Part shown: positions 1 through 10,583 of the stretch, piece after piece
Layout of the letters: each line of letters begins with the position of its first letter
Numbering within the stretch: the stretch's first letter is position 1
NCBI GenBank assembly: GCA_032622095.1
Contig: CP136061.1
Coordinates: 174,495,692-174,559,691 of the forward strand
Reading direction: 5' to 3'
Source: Siphonodentalium dalli
Taxonomy: Eukaryota; Mollusca; Scaphopoda; Gadilida; Siphonodentaliidae
DNA length: 64,000 bases
Made by a program: the position numbers and the translations under genes
Notes under the pieces: generated by a model
What the model saw: only the letters and a program-made list of their open reading frames with translations
The model's database searches: none
What the model was told of the DNA's origin: nothing

Positions 1-269
1 TTTGATGAAAATTTGTTCGGTCGCCGAACACCACCAAACTTATAAATAATCATCTCCATGATATCAGGAGTCTAATGGTGTGTCTTAAAGCTGTAAAAAG
101 TGGTGTCATTGAGTCAGGGGGCAACGAAGGAGAGAGGGGCATCAATATTGATAAAAAATGTTTTAGCTCCGATTTCCACCAAATTGATACATATTTTTCT
201 CCATGATACGAAGAATCTAATAGCATGATTTAAAGACGCCAAATTGATGTCGATTGGATGAGAAATTGG
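1..269. repeat. Dispersed repeat family X, interrupted copy
   Basis: This stretch matches two other places in the window, about 25640-25929 and 28012-28490. The shared text includes phrases such as 'aatcatctccatgatat', 'gaggagtctaatggtgt' and 'ttccaccaaattgatacat'. No coding frame is conserved between the copies, so it is treated as a non-coding interspersed repeat. The copy is cut at its right side by the hAT-like element that begins at 270. Confidence 0.7.
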
Positions 270-687
270 TAGTGATGTTCCGATAATGAAAAAGCCCATC
301 GGACCGATTTCCGATAACTGGAGGCACAATCGGCCGATTTCCGATTCTGATTCCGATGTTTATATATTTTGTGCGTTTTTACCCATAATGGACCTATATA
401 CACCCATTGCACTCCATATCCCGGTATAGTTTCAAAGCCAAATACATAAAAATATATATATTATAGTATTACTGCCGACTTCAGTTGTCCGCTGCCTTTG
501 ATGTATGCCAGTAGTTGTTTTGACAAAGAGATCAAAGCAGGGTTCGCACGCATGTACTGGAAATTTGAATATACTGGAAAAAGCAAATTCAACTTTCCAG
601 TACTGGAAATATATTTGAAAAACGATCTCCGGCTGATCGATACTGGAATATACTGGAATCGGCCGATTTTATGTAGCACCGGTTGTT

Positions 688-1576
688 ATGCCCCCGACTT
701 GAAGTCGGCGGGTATATAGTCGACGTCTCCGTACGTACGTACGTACGTCCGTCCGTCCATACAAACATTTTGCATTATTGTTCAGCAACCGCTGGGCAGA
801 TTTAGCTGATATTTGGTATGTTGATAGAGCAGCATGGGGGAACAGCTACATGCATAGCGCGGGTTTCGTCCACCAATTTTCACCAGAGTTATGGCCCTTT
901 TTTTTACTTAGAAAATTCAATTTTTCTCTTGTTTTTTGGGTTTCCAGATGATAGCGTGAGCTTTGGTGGTACGATTGCAAATCCCGTATTTTTGTGGATC
1001 AGTTATATGAAAATACATGTCAAGTGCGAATTTGGGTATGATCTGATGATTTTTGCCAGAGTTATGGCCCTTTTTTCAACTTAGAAATCCGTCCGTACTT
1101 ACAAACATTTTTCATTATTGTTCAGCAACCGCTTGGCAGATTTAGCTGTTATTTGGTATGGTGATAGAGCAGCATGGGGGAACAGCTACATGCATAGCGC
1201 GGGTTTCCTCCACCCATTTTCACCAGAGTTATGGCCCTTTTTTTACTTAGAAAATTCAATTTTGTCCGTCCGTACAAACATTTTGCATTATTGTTCAGCA
1301 ACCGCTGAGTAGATTTAGCTGATATTTGGTATGGTGATAGAGCAGCATGGGGGAACAGCTACATGCATAGCGAGGGTTTCGTCCACCCATTTTCACCAGA
1401 CTTATGGCCCTTTTTTTACTTAGAAAATTCAATTTTGTCCATCCGTACAAACATTTTGCATTATTGTTCAGCAACCGCTGAGTAGATTTAGCTGATATTT
1501 GGTATGCTGATACCGTCCATGCTTAATACGAATTGCTACGGTCGGGGGCAAATGCCACGCGACAGCGTACCTCTTG
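688..1576. repeat. 'ccgtccgtcc' repeat with four direct internal units
   Basis: The block begins with 'tatgcccccgacttgaag', passes through a 'gtacgtacgtacg' and 'ccgtccgtcc' tract, and ends with 'gtcgggggcaaatgccacg' and 'ctcttgtt'. The phrase 'acaaacatttt' followed by 'cattattgttcagcaaccgct' starts at about 761, 1101, 1274 and 1447. The last three units are spaced 173 bases apart. Similar blocks recur at 3765-4590, 15327-16016, 26325-26860, 42010-42720, 55755-56440 and 63228-63740. The short frames within are not conserved as protein. Confidence 0.7.
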
Positions 1577-1748
1577 TTATTTTTCGTAACACCGGTAAAA
1601 CACAACGCGGTGATTCCTGTTTGACTATTTATTTTCTCGTGTCTTATGTCTACAGCACCGGTTTATAAATTTAGAATAGATGTGTAGTTCAGCGCGAATT
1701 CTAGATGAATTATAAATTTGTACATTACACATTTAACACATTCAAAAC

Positions 1749-2210
1749 ATGTGCGGGAGGTGTGATTTTTGCGAGAATTGGCTTGAGATTACCGAGTTTG
1801 GTGGATGGTTGGCTGCCGTCGATGGAGACCGACATCGCGCGAAGTGTCTGGTATGTTCAAAGACATTTGACATTGGAAATATGGGACAACATGCACATCG
1901 TAGTCACGCTATTGGTAAAAACCACATAAATGCCATGAAAATCAGAGATGGCATGAACGTTCGTACATTTTTTTGTACAAGTATTTCAACTTCTAACTCT
2001 AATACATCTGGCAATTCAAATTCTGGCAGTGATAATTCTACCACATCCACGATTCGAAATGCACAGAATTCAACAAGAGAAGAGTGTCTGAAATCAGAAA
2101 TAATATGGATATTACACACTATTTCAGCTCATCACTCAGATATATCGAATGAGAAAATTGATGTTCTATTCAAAGAAATGTTTCCCGATAGTATTGTTGC
2201 ATGGTTATGA
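1749..2210 (+). pseudogene. Transposon-type zinc-finger protein, N-terminal fragment
   Basis: This 153-codon open frame lies inside the 538-2581 element. It begins with a CxxC motif and 'NWLEITEFGGWLAAV'. It then has a C-x2-C ... H-x-H type finger around residues 33-62 (CLVCSKTF, GNMGQH, HAIGKNH), then a Ser/Asn/Thr-rich spacer, then 'EIIWILHTISAHHS' and 'LFKEMFPDS'. From memory, this order (finger, low-complexity linker, then an 'F..MFPDS' block) is common in transposon-derived proteins of fish and marine invertebrates. The frame stops just after MFPDS, where relatives continue for hundreds of residues, so this is a 3'-truncated remnant. The start is uncertain and a non-ATG or upstream start is possible. 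Confidence 0.6.
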
Positions 2211-2404
2211 GGTGCTGTTTATAGACAGTGACTTGAATATCACTGACATAATGAAGCCAACATGTGAATTATCATTAAAAAGGATGTTTGGGTGAGTTCA
2301 TTGGCTCAAATCTTGGTAAATTTTGGTTGCCGTAAGGAGTCGTAATACTGAAGTTTGGGTCCGTAGAGACTCCTGTCACTACGTTTGGCTAAGTCTGTGA
2401 CAGT

Positions 2405-2500
2405 ACGTAACCCTAACCCTAAACCTGGGATTGAGTAGAGTAGTCCTAACCCTAAACCTGGGATCGAATAGAGTACGGTAACCCTAACCCTAATTCGCCA
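2405..2500. repeat. Short telomere-like CCCTAA stretches
   Basis: Three short runs of CCCTAA repeats, two of them followed by variants of 'aacctgggat' and 'tagagta', form a degenerate array. They lie within the 538-2581 element. There are only two or three units per run, so this is not a real interstitial telomere. Confidence 0.6.
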
Positions 2501-3764
2501 TACTGGAAATTCATAATATCAGTACTGGAATTATACTGGAATATACTGGAAAATGATTCCAGACAGTGTGTACGAACCCTGTCAAAGGTGCCGAATCACA
2601 GTAACGTTATCACCGTAAGGGGAACACTTGCATGCGGTATAAAGGTCTTGTTTGAATACTTGTTAGTTGCGACAATGTAAGGAATGCGATGATTGTTAAC
2701 TAAATTTAGAATGATGGATAATAATTGGTGTCATATTTTTCTGAGATTCCCAAATTCCCATTGGTCACACCTTTTGTCGTTTAATAACTGGGAAGCTTTT
2801 ATAGTTCCGCCTACTCAAATTTTGTTTTGCTAGACCGCCTCCGAGTTCAACGTGGAGCTAAGCATATTTCATAGCGTATGCCGTAACTTGTAATGAGAGC
2901 AACATTATAACAATGACGACTCGCGAAGCGACAAAAACACGTGCAATTTGGGACTTCTTCACCATATTGTCCCTTACAGACGAAAAAGCTAATTATGCCC
3001 TTCCTCACGTTGGTCATTATTGAAGACAGTTCTGATCGCGACTGTACTAATTCATTCAGTGCGTGCTTCAAATTATTGAGATAGCATGTGACGTCACAGC
3101 ATGGCACGTGCTTAACCGGAAACTACATTGTAATGAGGTCAGTTGTTGAATCTTTTTCGTATCCACGCGTTTGAACCAATAACTTCATATTACACGGGAT
3201 ATATCAGACAGGTGTATTGCCATGCTTATATATAATCATACCAGACTGTTTGGACGATGCCAATAACTTGTTTTTAGGTTGTTACAACTGCGTTTTACAT
3301 TCAATACTACGGTTGTATTGTGTACGTTTATTAAAGCATGCATATAGCGCTTCGATACTAGAATGTTTTTGTTTGTTTTGACAATCGCTAAAAGCCGATG
3401 TTCAACTGCGAGGTACGATTAATATCCGATTCCGATTATCGGAACATCACTAGAAATTGTCTATATTTCTGGAATTATTCATTTCTTAATGTTTTTTTCG
3501 TGTTTATTGCATCACCCTGGTCGCAGAATCGTTAAATTGCCGCAGCACCGTGGTTGTCAAGCCGCAGAATCGTGGAATTGGTCGTAGAATCGTCGAAACG
3601 ATTGTGCCGTGTGATAGAAGGCCTGTTCAAAAATATTGGTCTCAGTGTGCAGTCAAACTGTGATAAAAGAAAACAATCAGTAGCACATGAATTTTCAGGA
3701 TCCTCCAATACTGACATCTAAAAAGGGTACATCTGCCCGATACAAAGCATTTCTTTCCTTTTAT

Positions 3765-4590
3765 ACGCCCTTTTTGAAAAAAAGTCGTATTATGTTATCA
3801 GTCCGTCTGTCTGTCTGTCTGTCCATCCATCCCTTAACATTTTCGGTTTCCGATCGATAACTCCAGTTTGGATTATTACCAAAGTTGGTATGTGTATTTC
3901 CCAGCTAAAGATACAGGCCAAGTTCGATATGGGTTCCGTCCAGTTATCATTTTTGGTTTCCGACCATTAACTCCAGTTTGGATTATTTGATCTGAACCAA
4001 AGTTGGTATGTGTCTTTCTCCCAGCAAAACACAGGTCAAGTTCGAATTCGGGTTCCGCCCGCCAATTTTCACCAGAGTTATGTCCCTTTTTTCTTAGAAT
4101 TTTTGCCAATTTGAGGTTTCCGGATGATAACTTTAGTAAATGTGTACTGAATGAAATTAAATTTGGTATGTAGGTTTACTAGCACTAAAGACAGGTTTTT
4201 ATGCGCAAACAACGGTCGTATCAAGCCGACACTTAGAGGCGAACATGAGGTCTACCGACCTTTTATTCAACTTAGAATTTGACCAATTTCATAACATTTC
4301 GGTTTCCGACCGATAACTCCAGTTTTGATTATTTGATCTGAACCAAAGCTGGTATGTGTATTTCCCAGCTAAAACTACAGGCCAAGTTCGAATATAGGTT
4401 CTGTCTAATTATTTTTACATGAGTTACGGCTATTTTTCGACTTAGAATTTGACCGCATTTTGACATTGAAATTAGGGGTATATCAGATTTTCTTCAAATG
4501 TAAGCTCAAAGTATTATTTTATTTTGCGGTAGTACAATTCAAAATGGCTAAAGGGCGTATTTTGCCACGCCCTAGCGATGCTCTTGTTTA
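3765..4590. repeat. 'ccgtccg' family repeat, 'tacgccc' bounded copy
   Basis: The block starts near 'ttttatacgccctttt' and ends with 'aagggcgtattttgccac' and 'gctcttgttta', a weak inverted pair. It contains a 'gtctgtctgtctgtctg' tract and three or four units with 'taactccagtttggatta' and 'gccaagttcgaatatgg'. There is no credible gene. It belongs with the other 'gagttatggccc' repeats of this window. Confidence 0.6.
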
Positions 4591-5188
4591 GAACAGGCTC
4601 ATAGCCTAACATAACAACTTAAAATGTCGCTTTGTGTCGGGCACATGTAGCTGATATATAGCAACATTTCTTTTAAACTGATAATAATTAGCCAGTATGG
4701 CACATGAACAGAGGGGCACCTGGACATGTCTTTAAACTATGTGTCCTCAATATCTAACCCGCTAGATTGATTTAGACATCTCTATGTAAACCCAAATGTC
4801 ATCTTTTATTTTTGCGAACTAATATGTTTAAGGTGTTCATGTTTTGATCCCAATACAAATATTTTAATATTTTTAAAATAAGGCCAAACAAAAAAAGTGT
4901 TTTGATTCTCAGACAATTTTTTTTGAGAATCGATGAGGGAGCGAGGGTTTTATTTTTATTTTTTATTTTTGTTATGGGGAGAATGCCCATAGTTAGCATG
5001 GGTTATTATTCCTTCCCAGGTTAAGAAAATGTAAGGAGAACATTGCTTTGATATAAACTAATGTATTCCACTATAAAGAATGACCAATTATCACATTGTA
5101 CTACCCGTACATCAAATCTGAAATAAAGAATGACATAAATATATGACATTGTACTATCTGTACATCATATAGGGATTTACCAGAATGA
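4591..5188. other. AT-rich sequence without a gene
   Basis: No coding frame with sensible composition is seen. The stretch 4879-4914 is the inverted copy of 6657-6690 ('gagaatcaaaacac' plus 'tttttgtttggcc'), so the region probably holds one end of a degraded inverted-repeat element. Confidence 0.4.
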
Positions 5189-5286
5189 TATATATATATA
5201 TATAATGTATATTTCAATTTACTGTTGTTGGTATATCTATTATATATTTTGGAAGATCTGTTTGTTTGTTTGTTTGTTTGTTTGTG
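5189..5286. repeat. Microsatellites (TA)n and (TTTG)n
   Basis: A (TA)n run occupies 5189-5205 and a (TTTG)n run occupies about 5260-5286. The second marks the start of the next dispersed repeat. Confidence 0.85.
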
Positions 5287-6151
5287 TGTAATCGATGAAC
5301 TCGAAAACGGCCGACCCGATTTCGATGAAACTTGGTATTTGGGGGTATTTTCGGGTCAGGAGTAACATAGGCCTATTGATTTTCAGATCCGAGGTCAACT
5401 TTTCACGTGCCGAGGTCAAATCTGTTTTTACCCTGTGTTACGGGACTTTCATTTGAGTTCGGTGCTTACAAATCGATTCGAAACAGCGCGAATAATAAAA
5501 TGCCAGTCATAATAATGACACTGTGAGAATCTTTCGTGTTTCCTCTTTCCAACGATATATAATGCGTATGTATCCGTTTTAGTTATCTGCCTCAATTATC
5601 AAGAAGAAGTGGTACTATCTTCCATCAGGATAAAAACAATGCGTAACTTCTATGACGTCGTTAGAGGTCATAACGTTAGATCACGTTAACGCTTAACCGG
5701 CCGATGCATTTGACTGTTTCAGACGTCTTGGCGATATCTCGGGCACCGATGGTAATTTATCTTTACGTTGAAACTTGATAATTATTGAGCGTGAGTATAT
5801 GAGGCGCGTTTATATACTTGAGTGGAAATCAAATCGGGTTAAACTGGCGGATTTTTACGGACGAAATTTGATGCATAGGGTATCTCGGTATCCGCTGGGC
5901 CGATTTCCCGGTATCCGCTGGGCCGATTTCCACCATTTTTGGGGTGTTGGTGTTTGACCCCACCTGACCTTCAAAATGGTCAATTCAAGGTCAAATCGGG
6001 TAAAACCGGATGGATTTCGACGGGTACTTTTGTCGGGTACTTTTGTTCGGGCACTGTGTTTTGGACGGGTCAAATTGTGACCCCACTTGACTTTGGCCTT
6101 CAAAATAGACAATTCAAGGTCAAACCCGGACGAAGTCGGGTCACCTTCTAG
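5287..6151. repeat. Dispersed 'acccgatttcgatgaaact' family, right end
   Basis: The block contains repeated 'caattcaaggtcaaa' and 'gtatccgctgggccgattt' units and ends with 'ggacgaagtcgggtcacct'. The inverse of that ending starts the repeat at 30049. The family therefore occurs in both orientations in this window. Small open frames here are by-products of the repeat. Confidence 0.55.
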
Positions 6152-8679
6152 TTTGATATATGTATGTACTTTTTATAGTATATATCTATTTATATCTATC
6201 TATATACTTCAATATTTATCCATCTATACTATAGTAACTATACATGCTAGCCATAAAAACTTCAAATACTATTATATTAAACCAGCATATACATCGCCAA
6301 TACGCACCATATTTCTTTCCGGTTTGCGTTCCCGAAATTGGAAATCTCAGAATTGTTTACCGCACGAAAAGTGGGCTATCTATCTTTTCGAATTGATAAA
6401 ATGTCGAAATATTTGAACACATTTGACTTAATAAACTTGGGGTTTGGGCAGCTTGTGGTGACAATATACCTGGTAGTTATCGTGGCCTAGTGTCTGTTTT
6501 TGAATACCAACACATACACCATTGTATGTCTATCATATTCGATGTTTGAAACATAACTAATTTCCTATTTTCGTGTTATCATTTGACAGCTTCGGTCAAA
6601 TTGAAAATCGTAATAAAATGGTTCAACGCGGGCCTTTTTTCCAGATGCGGCTATGCCTGAGAATCAAAACACTTTTTTGTTTGGCCTAAATTCTTCCTTT
6701 TTTTTGGTGGGACAAATTAATTGTGATAAAAAAAAAATGACAATCACTCCGACAAGGTACCGAGCCACTACCTATAATCTATGTATAATAATGTAATAAT
6801 GACATTTTATAATGACATTTGGGTATACAATTTATGAGAATATGTGTAACACTTTGGGCAATGGTATTCTCTATACCCACCAAACGTCCACATCAGAGGG
6901 TTTCACATCACTTTAACCTGAGCAACACTAGGTAACCCTGTTAGTATTACATACAATCTAGATTTTCAACAAAAATGTTCAACAAACTTTCTTGAAAACG
7001 TGAAATCTAAATTTTTTCAACATAACTGCAATGGCTGTGGTTTGCGACCTGTCATTCAATGGAGGACAGTTGCGGATCTCAAGAATCAGTTTACGTGTTG
7101 ATGAGTGTATTTGCATTTATTAGATGTTCATAAATAATTTTTTTGGGGAAAATGTACATCTATATATTTCCAACTAAGAAATTATTTTCTGACTGTTATA
7201 CTTCAAGTTTACTATGTAACAACTTTGATTGTAGGTCTATGCTTCTCTTCTGAAAGTCCATTTTTATCACAATTATGAGTTATTAATTGGTCTAGATTGC
7301 TCAGATGATCACATAAAAGTTGGTTGGAAAATCCCGATATGAGATCAATCTTGACATTTTCATTTTGACATAGCCGATCACTGGCAAGGCAGTCACTCTA
7401 TGCCATGAATTTTCAGTGCTTATAATTTGACATGAATCCGTGAATTGATTCGCGTAAATATTGGCGCAACAAAAATCACGAGAATCCAAGTAGATTTGCA
7501 CTGTTTATATACTAAGACTCACGCCGTACGGTGAACTGTTTAATCGACTGAGCTTCCAGTTAGTGGAAAATGGGTCACTAGGTTTTAATAACACTGCTTT
7601 GATCTATGCTGAAGTCATTGATGCTTGCGCTAAAATATGAAACAATTACTCAATCTCTAACAGTCTCAGTGTCACAGGATTATAGGGATATTTTTTAAAC
7701 AGTAGTTGACGTCACCATTTGGGGGATAACCACCATTTTGGGAATACTCACTATTCCACTATTCATAACATTCTATGTTTGTTCGTGGTCACCTGTCCAT
7801 AATCGTGTGTAGCTACATCACAAATAGAGTGTTTCAAAATGCAATCAATACTAATTTCAGCATTAAGTACTGGTGATTGGCAGGGGGTAGCGCAATTACT
7901 ATTAAATAAACTATTAAACATTGCCTGGTATTTAGTACAAGTAAAAACAGTGAAACCATACAGTTTTTTCTCAAGACAGTGCCAATTTGGCAATTAATTA
8001 GCATCTGAACTTGATGTTGTTATACCAAATGCTTCACTAGGCATATAGTCTGTAATTTTTTGACTTGACAATGGGAATTCTGTCAATAGGATGAATATAT
8101 TGAACTAGCGTGACAGGAAATTCTGGCTGCCAGATGTGCATGGGGATGGGTTTTGATAGTAGCAGTAATATAGGCCCATGTAACATGTTAGTAACAAGTG
8201 CCATTCAAGTATGTAATCTTAAATTAGTCAATGGATGATATATTATGGCAGTGACTTTCTTGATGTTTATGAATGGAGAGTGAGTGAGAATATCTTTAAT
8301 CAATTCAAGGAATATTGTTAGCTTGTATTCCTACATTTATCAGGCAATTTTTAAAAACTAGGGACAGATATTTAATAGTACTATGGGAAACTGCACCTGC
8401 GATTATGAAGTCTGTCCGACTTTATTAGTGGAGTTATCCCCATTTTCCGACTTGCATTTAAAAAACAAACAAATATGTTAATATTGCTACACTTAATGTA
8501 TCCCAATTTGGATAGTCCCACCTCTAGTTTAATTATGTTCATTTCACAAACTTGTTTGTAATGTCAGCTGGTAAGGATGTGACCTTCGAGCTATTTATTT
8601 ATTGGCTCATTCAAAATGTTTTAGGAGATGTATTTATTAATTATAGAAAAACATGATCTGATTACTGATATATTTCCAG
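6152..8679. other. Intronic or flanking sequence, no gene seen
   Basis: Apart from an inverted match to 4879-4914 (near 6657-6690) and a fragment of the 'gagttatcccc' repeat at about 8385-8536, nothing is recognised. If exon 1 at 8680 is not the first exon of the gene, this is intron. A polypyrimidine tract and 'tatttccag' acceptor end it. Confidence 0.5.
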
Positions 8680-8760
8680 ATTAAGCATGGTATTCGCATG
8701 ATGTCTGGAAGAGTTTGGCAATTACAACAGTTGAGGAGATTAGGGTCATTGAGTTCTGAG
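8680..8760 (+). CDS. MDN1: MDN1 (midasin) exon 1 of this window
   Basis: Midasin is a giant AAA ATPase of the nucleolus and nucleoplasm. It strips assembly factors (Ytm1 and Rsa4 complexes in yeast) from pre-60S ribosomes. This 27-codon exon follows 'tatttccag' and precedes 'gtttgt'. It is phase 0 at both ends and reads 'SGRVWQLQQLRRLGSLSSE', a helical segment consistent with the midasin linker. On its own the exon is short and would not be convincing. It is included because strand, phase and spacing join it to the clear exons downstream. Upstream exons, including those for the six AAA domains, are outside the window. Confidence 0.6.
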
Positions 8761-9214
8761 GTTTGTCTTCTTTATATTTGTTCTTGAATAGGCTCTTGTG
8801 AATTTTAGGGAATCAATTTCATGTGAAATTTTGCGAAAGATTTGTTTTCGATATTTTCAAACATCCTGCAACTGGAGACCCATGTGACTTTCTCCAATAT
8901 ATAAAAAAAAATTTCCTTAACTGTAAAACCCAATATGCATATTACCAACATCACCATCACAACAAAAACTGAAAGGTGATACTGTCAACCATCCCAGCCA
9001 ATGCAACTCTCTTCTCACGTCAATTTATTTTGGGAAAATTATTATTTATTTTACATCATTGATGTTATTTATCTTCATCAAATTTCATTCCGGAGTTGTG
9101 AATGTCAAATCGCCCTATAGTATATTACTATGAATATATATTAGGTTATATATCTCATATTTTTAATATAATAATTAATATAAACAAACAAAAGGTATTA
9201 AAGTTTGTTTCTGG
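8761..9214. other. Intron sequence, no gene seen
   Basis: This is the start of the 6.0 kb intron between exons 1 and 2. It is AT-rich and no repeat or coding frame is recognised before the minus-strand frame that ends at 9215. Confidence 0.5.
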
Positions 9215-10005
9215 TCAACACTCTCCATTGGTGACAAACACAAAATTTGGTGAGTCTATCAATGTTTCAAGCGATGTATTTTTGGTAGAATGATAGTTAA
9301 AATACATCATCAAGTCTCCAGTGGAGGTATAGTCATCACTTCCCATCAGTCGTCCGTCTTCTTCTCCAGAACCATAAGATTGAATAGGGTCATTGAGTAT
9401 TTCATTTTTGTTTTATATTTGACATAGGCATCTATGGTGGATTAGTCATAACAATGCCCATAGTCAATCGATGCTGCTTTTTCTTTGTTATACAACATCC
9501 CCTTCAATACACTGTCTGGAAGTCTGCTTTTCAAAACTTTTCCAAAATTCGAATATGTCATTTTATAAAGATGGAGTTTCTTCCAATATGCAGATTCACC
9601 CTGATTACGGGTTTCCAGCTCAACATAATCCCACATGTTCTTGAGACATAGTCTCTGCAGAAATAACCGGCTGAGATACTTATTCACAAAATCAATATCA
9701 TTGATATTTAAATTTATTTCAATCAAACTGGCTCAGTGCGTTGGCTCCTCCTGTGATTCAACTGGAGTGGTGTCTCGTATTTCAGCATGTGTCATACGTG
9801 TATTCAGTGGTGAAGAATAAACATCAACATTGAATGCGACCAGGTCACAACTGAAAACAACCAAGCCTGTAAACAACGGGTCGTACACGGTCATTGACCG
9901 ATGCAAAACACACAAATCTATTTGCACCTGTCTTCTAACCGGCAGCATTTGTGTGACGAGCTTGTTTTTAAAATCATGCATTTTTTTCGAACTAGTAACC
10001 CACAT
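9215..10005 (-). pseudogene. Intronless minus-strand reading frame with stops and a frameshift, unrecognised
   Basis: Reading leftwards from an ATG at 10005, one frame runs to a TGA at 9733-9735. It continues in the same frame with 'INLNINDIDFVNKYLSRLF', 'WDYVELE' and 'YWKKLHLYKM' to a TAA at 9439-9441. After about 15 more codons a shifted frame stays open (9218-9412) with 'SYGSGEEDGRLMGSDDY' and 'MMYFNYHS', and it ends at a TGA at 9215-9217. The composition is protein-like, unlike neighbouring shadow frames. I do not recognise the family. A decayed retrocopy, a broken nested gene or an old transposon frame are all possible. The two stops and one shift argue against an intact gene. Confidence 0.4.
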
Positions 10006-10099
10006 TATTATTTTTTGTAATTAAATGTATCGAGTAGGAACTGCACATGCTCGGCTGCTCGTTTTAGTTCAGCGACTTTCGCCCTACTGTAGATATCTA

Positions 10100-10122
10100 T
10101 CACCGGAAGTGAGTCACGTGAT
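10100..10122. promoter_or_regulatory. ETS and E-box motif pair upstream of the minus-strand frame
   Basis: CCGGAAGT (10103-10110, ETS-type site) lies next to TCACGTGA (10114-10121, E-box of the USF/MITF type). This pair sits about 100 bases upstream of the ATG at 10005 on the minus strand, and such pairs are frequent in TATA-less animal promoters. It may be chance, since no transcript evidence is available. Confidence 0.3.
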
Positions 10123-10583
10123 GCCATTACATACTGCACTCAGCAAAGCTCGGAGCCTACCGAGGTGTGCCAAATGAACATACTGTTGAGAAAAAAATTA
10201 TTGTTGAACCACTGGTCGAACACCCATCGTGAGAGATTACATTTTCTCCACTCCCAATAACAAATAAAGAACACACAATGTATGACCTCTATCCTCCCTA
10301 TTTATCATACACAGTCGATGGGAGTTAGCTACAATATTTTACTACAAAATATATGTAAATGGACAAGCAATAGTAATTTCTTTCCAGGCGACATAATAAT
10401 GCCGAATTGTTGCTATTCTTTAACTGAGAATTCCCAATTTAGCTTTTCCAAAATGATCACAAACTTCTTCATCAAAAAGGATGGAAAGTGCCGGCGTTGA
10501 CAATAAAAAGCAAAATGTGTTACTTTACTACGTTTCAATCATTTAAATGCACATTACATGACTTTGATTATTATTTGTCGCTT

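Larger units (their letters stand above)
538..2581. mobile_element. Nested DNA transposon with CAGGGTTCG ends and 6-base target duplication
   Basis: The element starts CAGGGTTCGCACGC and ends GTGTACGAACCCTG, an imperfect inverted pair. A 6-base direct repeat TCAAAG flanks it at 532-537 and 2582-2587. Short words 'atactggaa' are repeated just inside both ends (about 550-660 and 2497-2565). It carries a zinc-finger reading frame at 1749-2210 and an internal repeat array at 735-1510. A 6-base duplication would fit superfamilies such as IS3EU or Dada (from memory), but a diverged hAT copy is also possible. It lies wholly inside the 270-3452 element, so it is the younger insertion. Confidence 0.7.
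270..3452. mobile_element. hAT-like non-autonomous DNA transposon
   Basis: The left end reads TAGTGATGTTCCGATAAT and the right end is its inverted copy (ATTATCGGAACATCACTA). The flanks carry an 8-base direct repeat with one mismatch, GAAATTGG at 262-269 and GAAATTGT at 3453-3460. Terminal repeats of the form YAGTGATG with 8-base target duplications are typical of the hAT superfamily (established knowledge). Subterminal 'ccgatttccgat' words occur at both ends (about 300-360 and 3405-3440). No hAT transposase can be read inside. About 2.04 kb of the length is a later insertion (538-2581). The stretch 2588-3400 shows no gene. Confidence 0.75.

Noticed and set aside
2405-2500. Interstitial telomere
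   Set aside because: Only two to three CCCTAA units occur per run, inside a transposon, so it is not a chromosome-end remnant.
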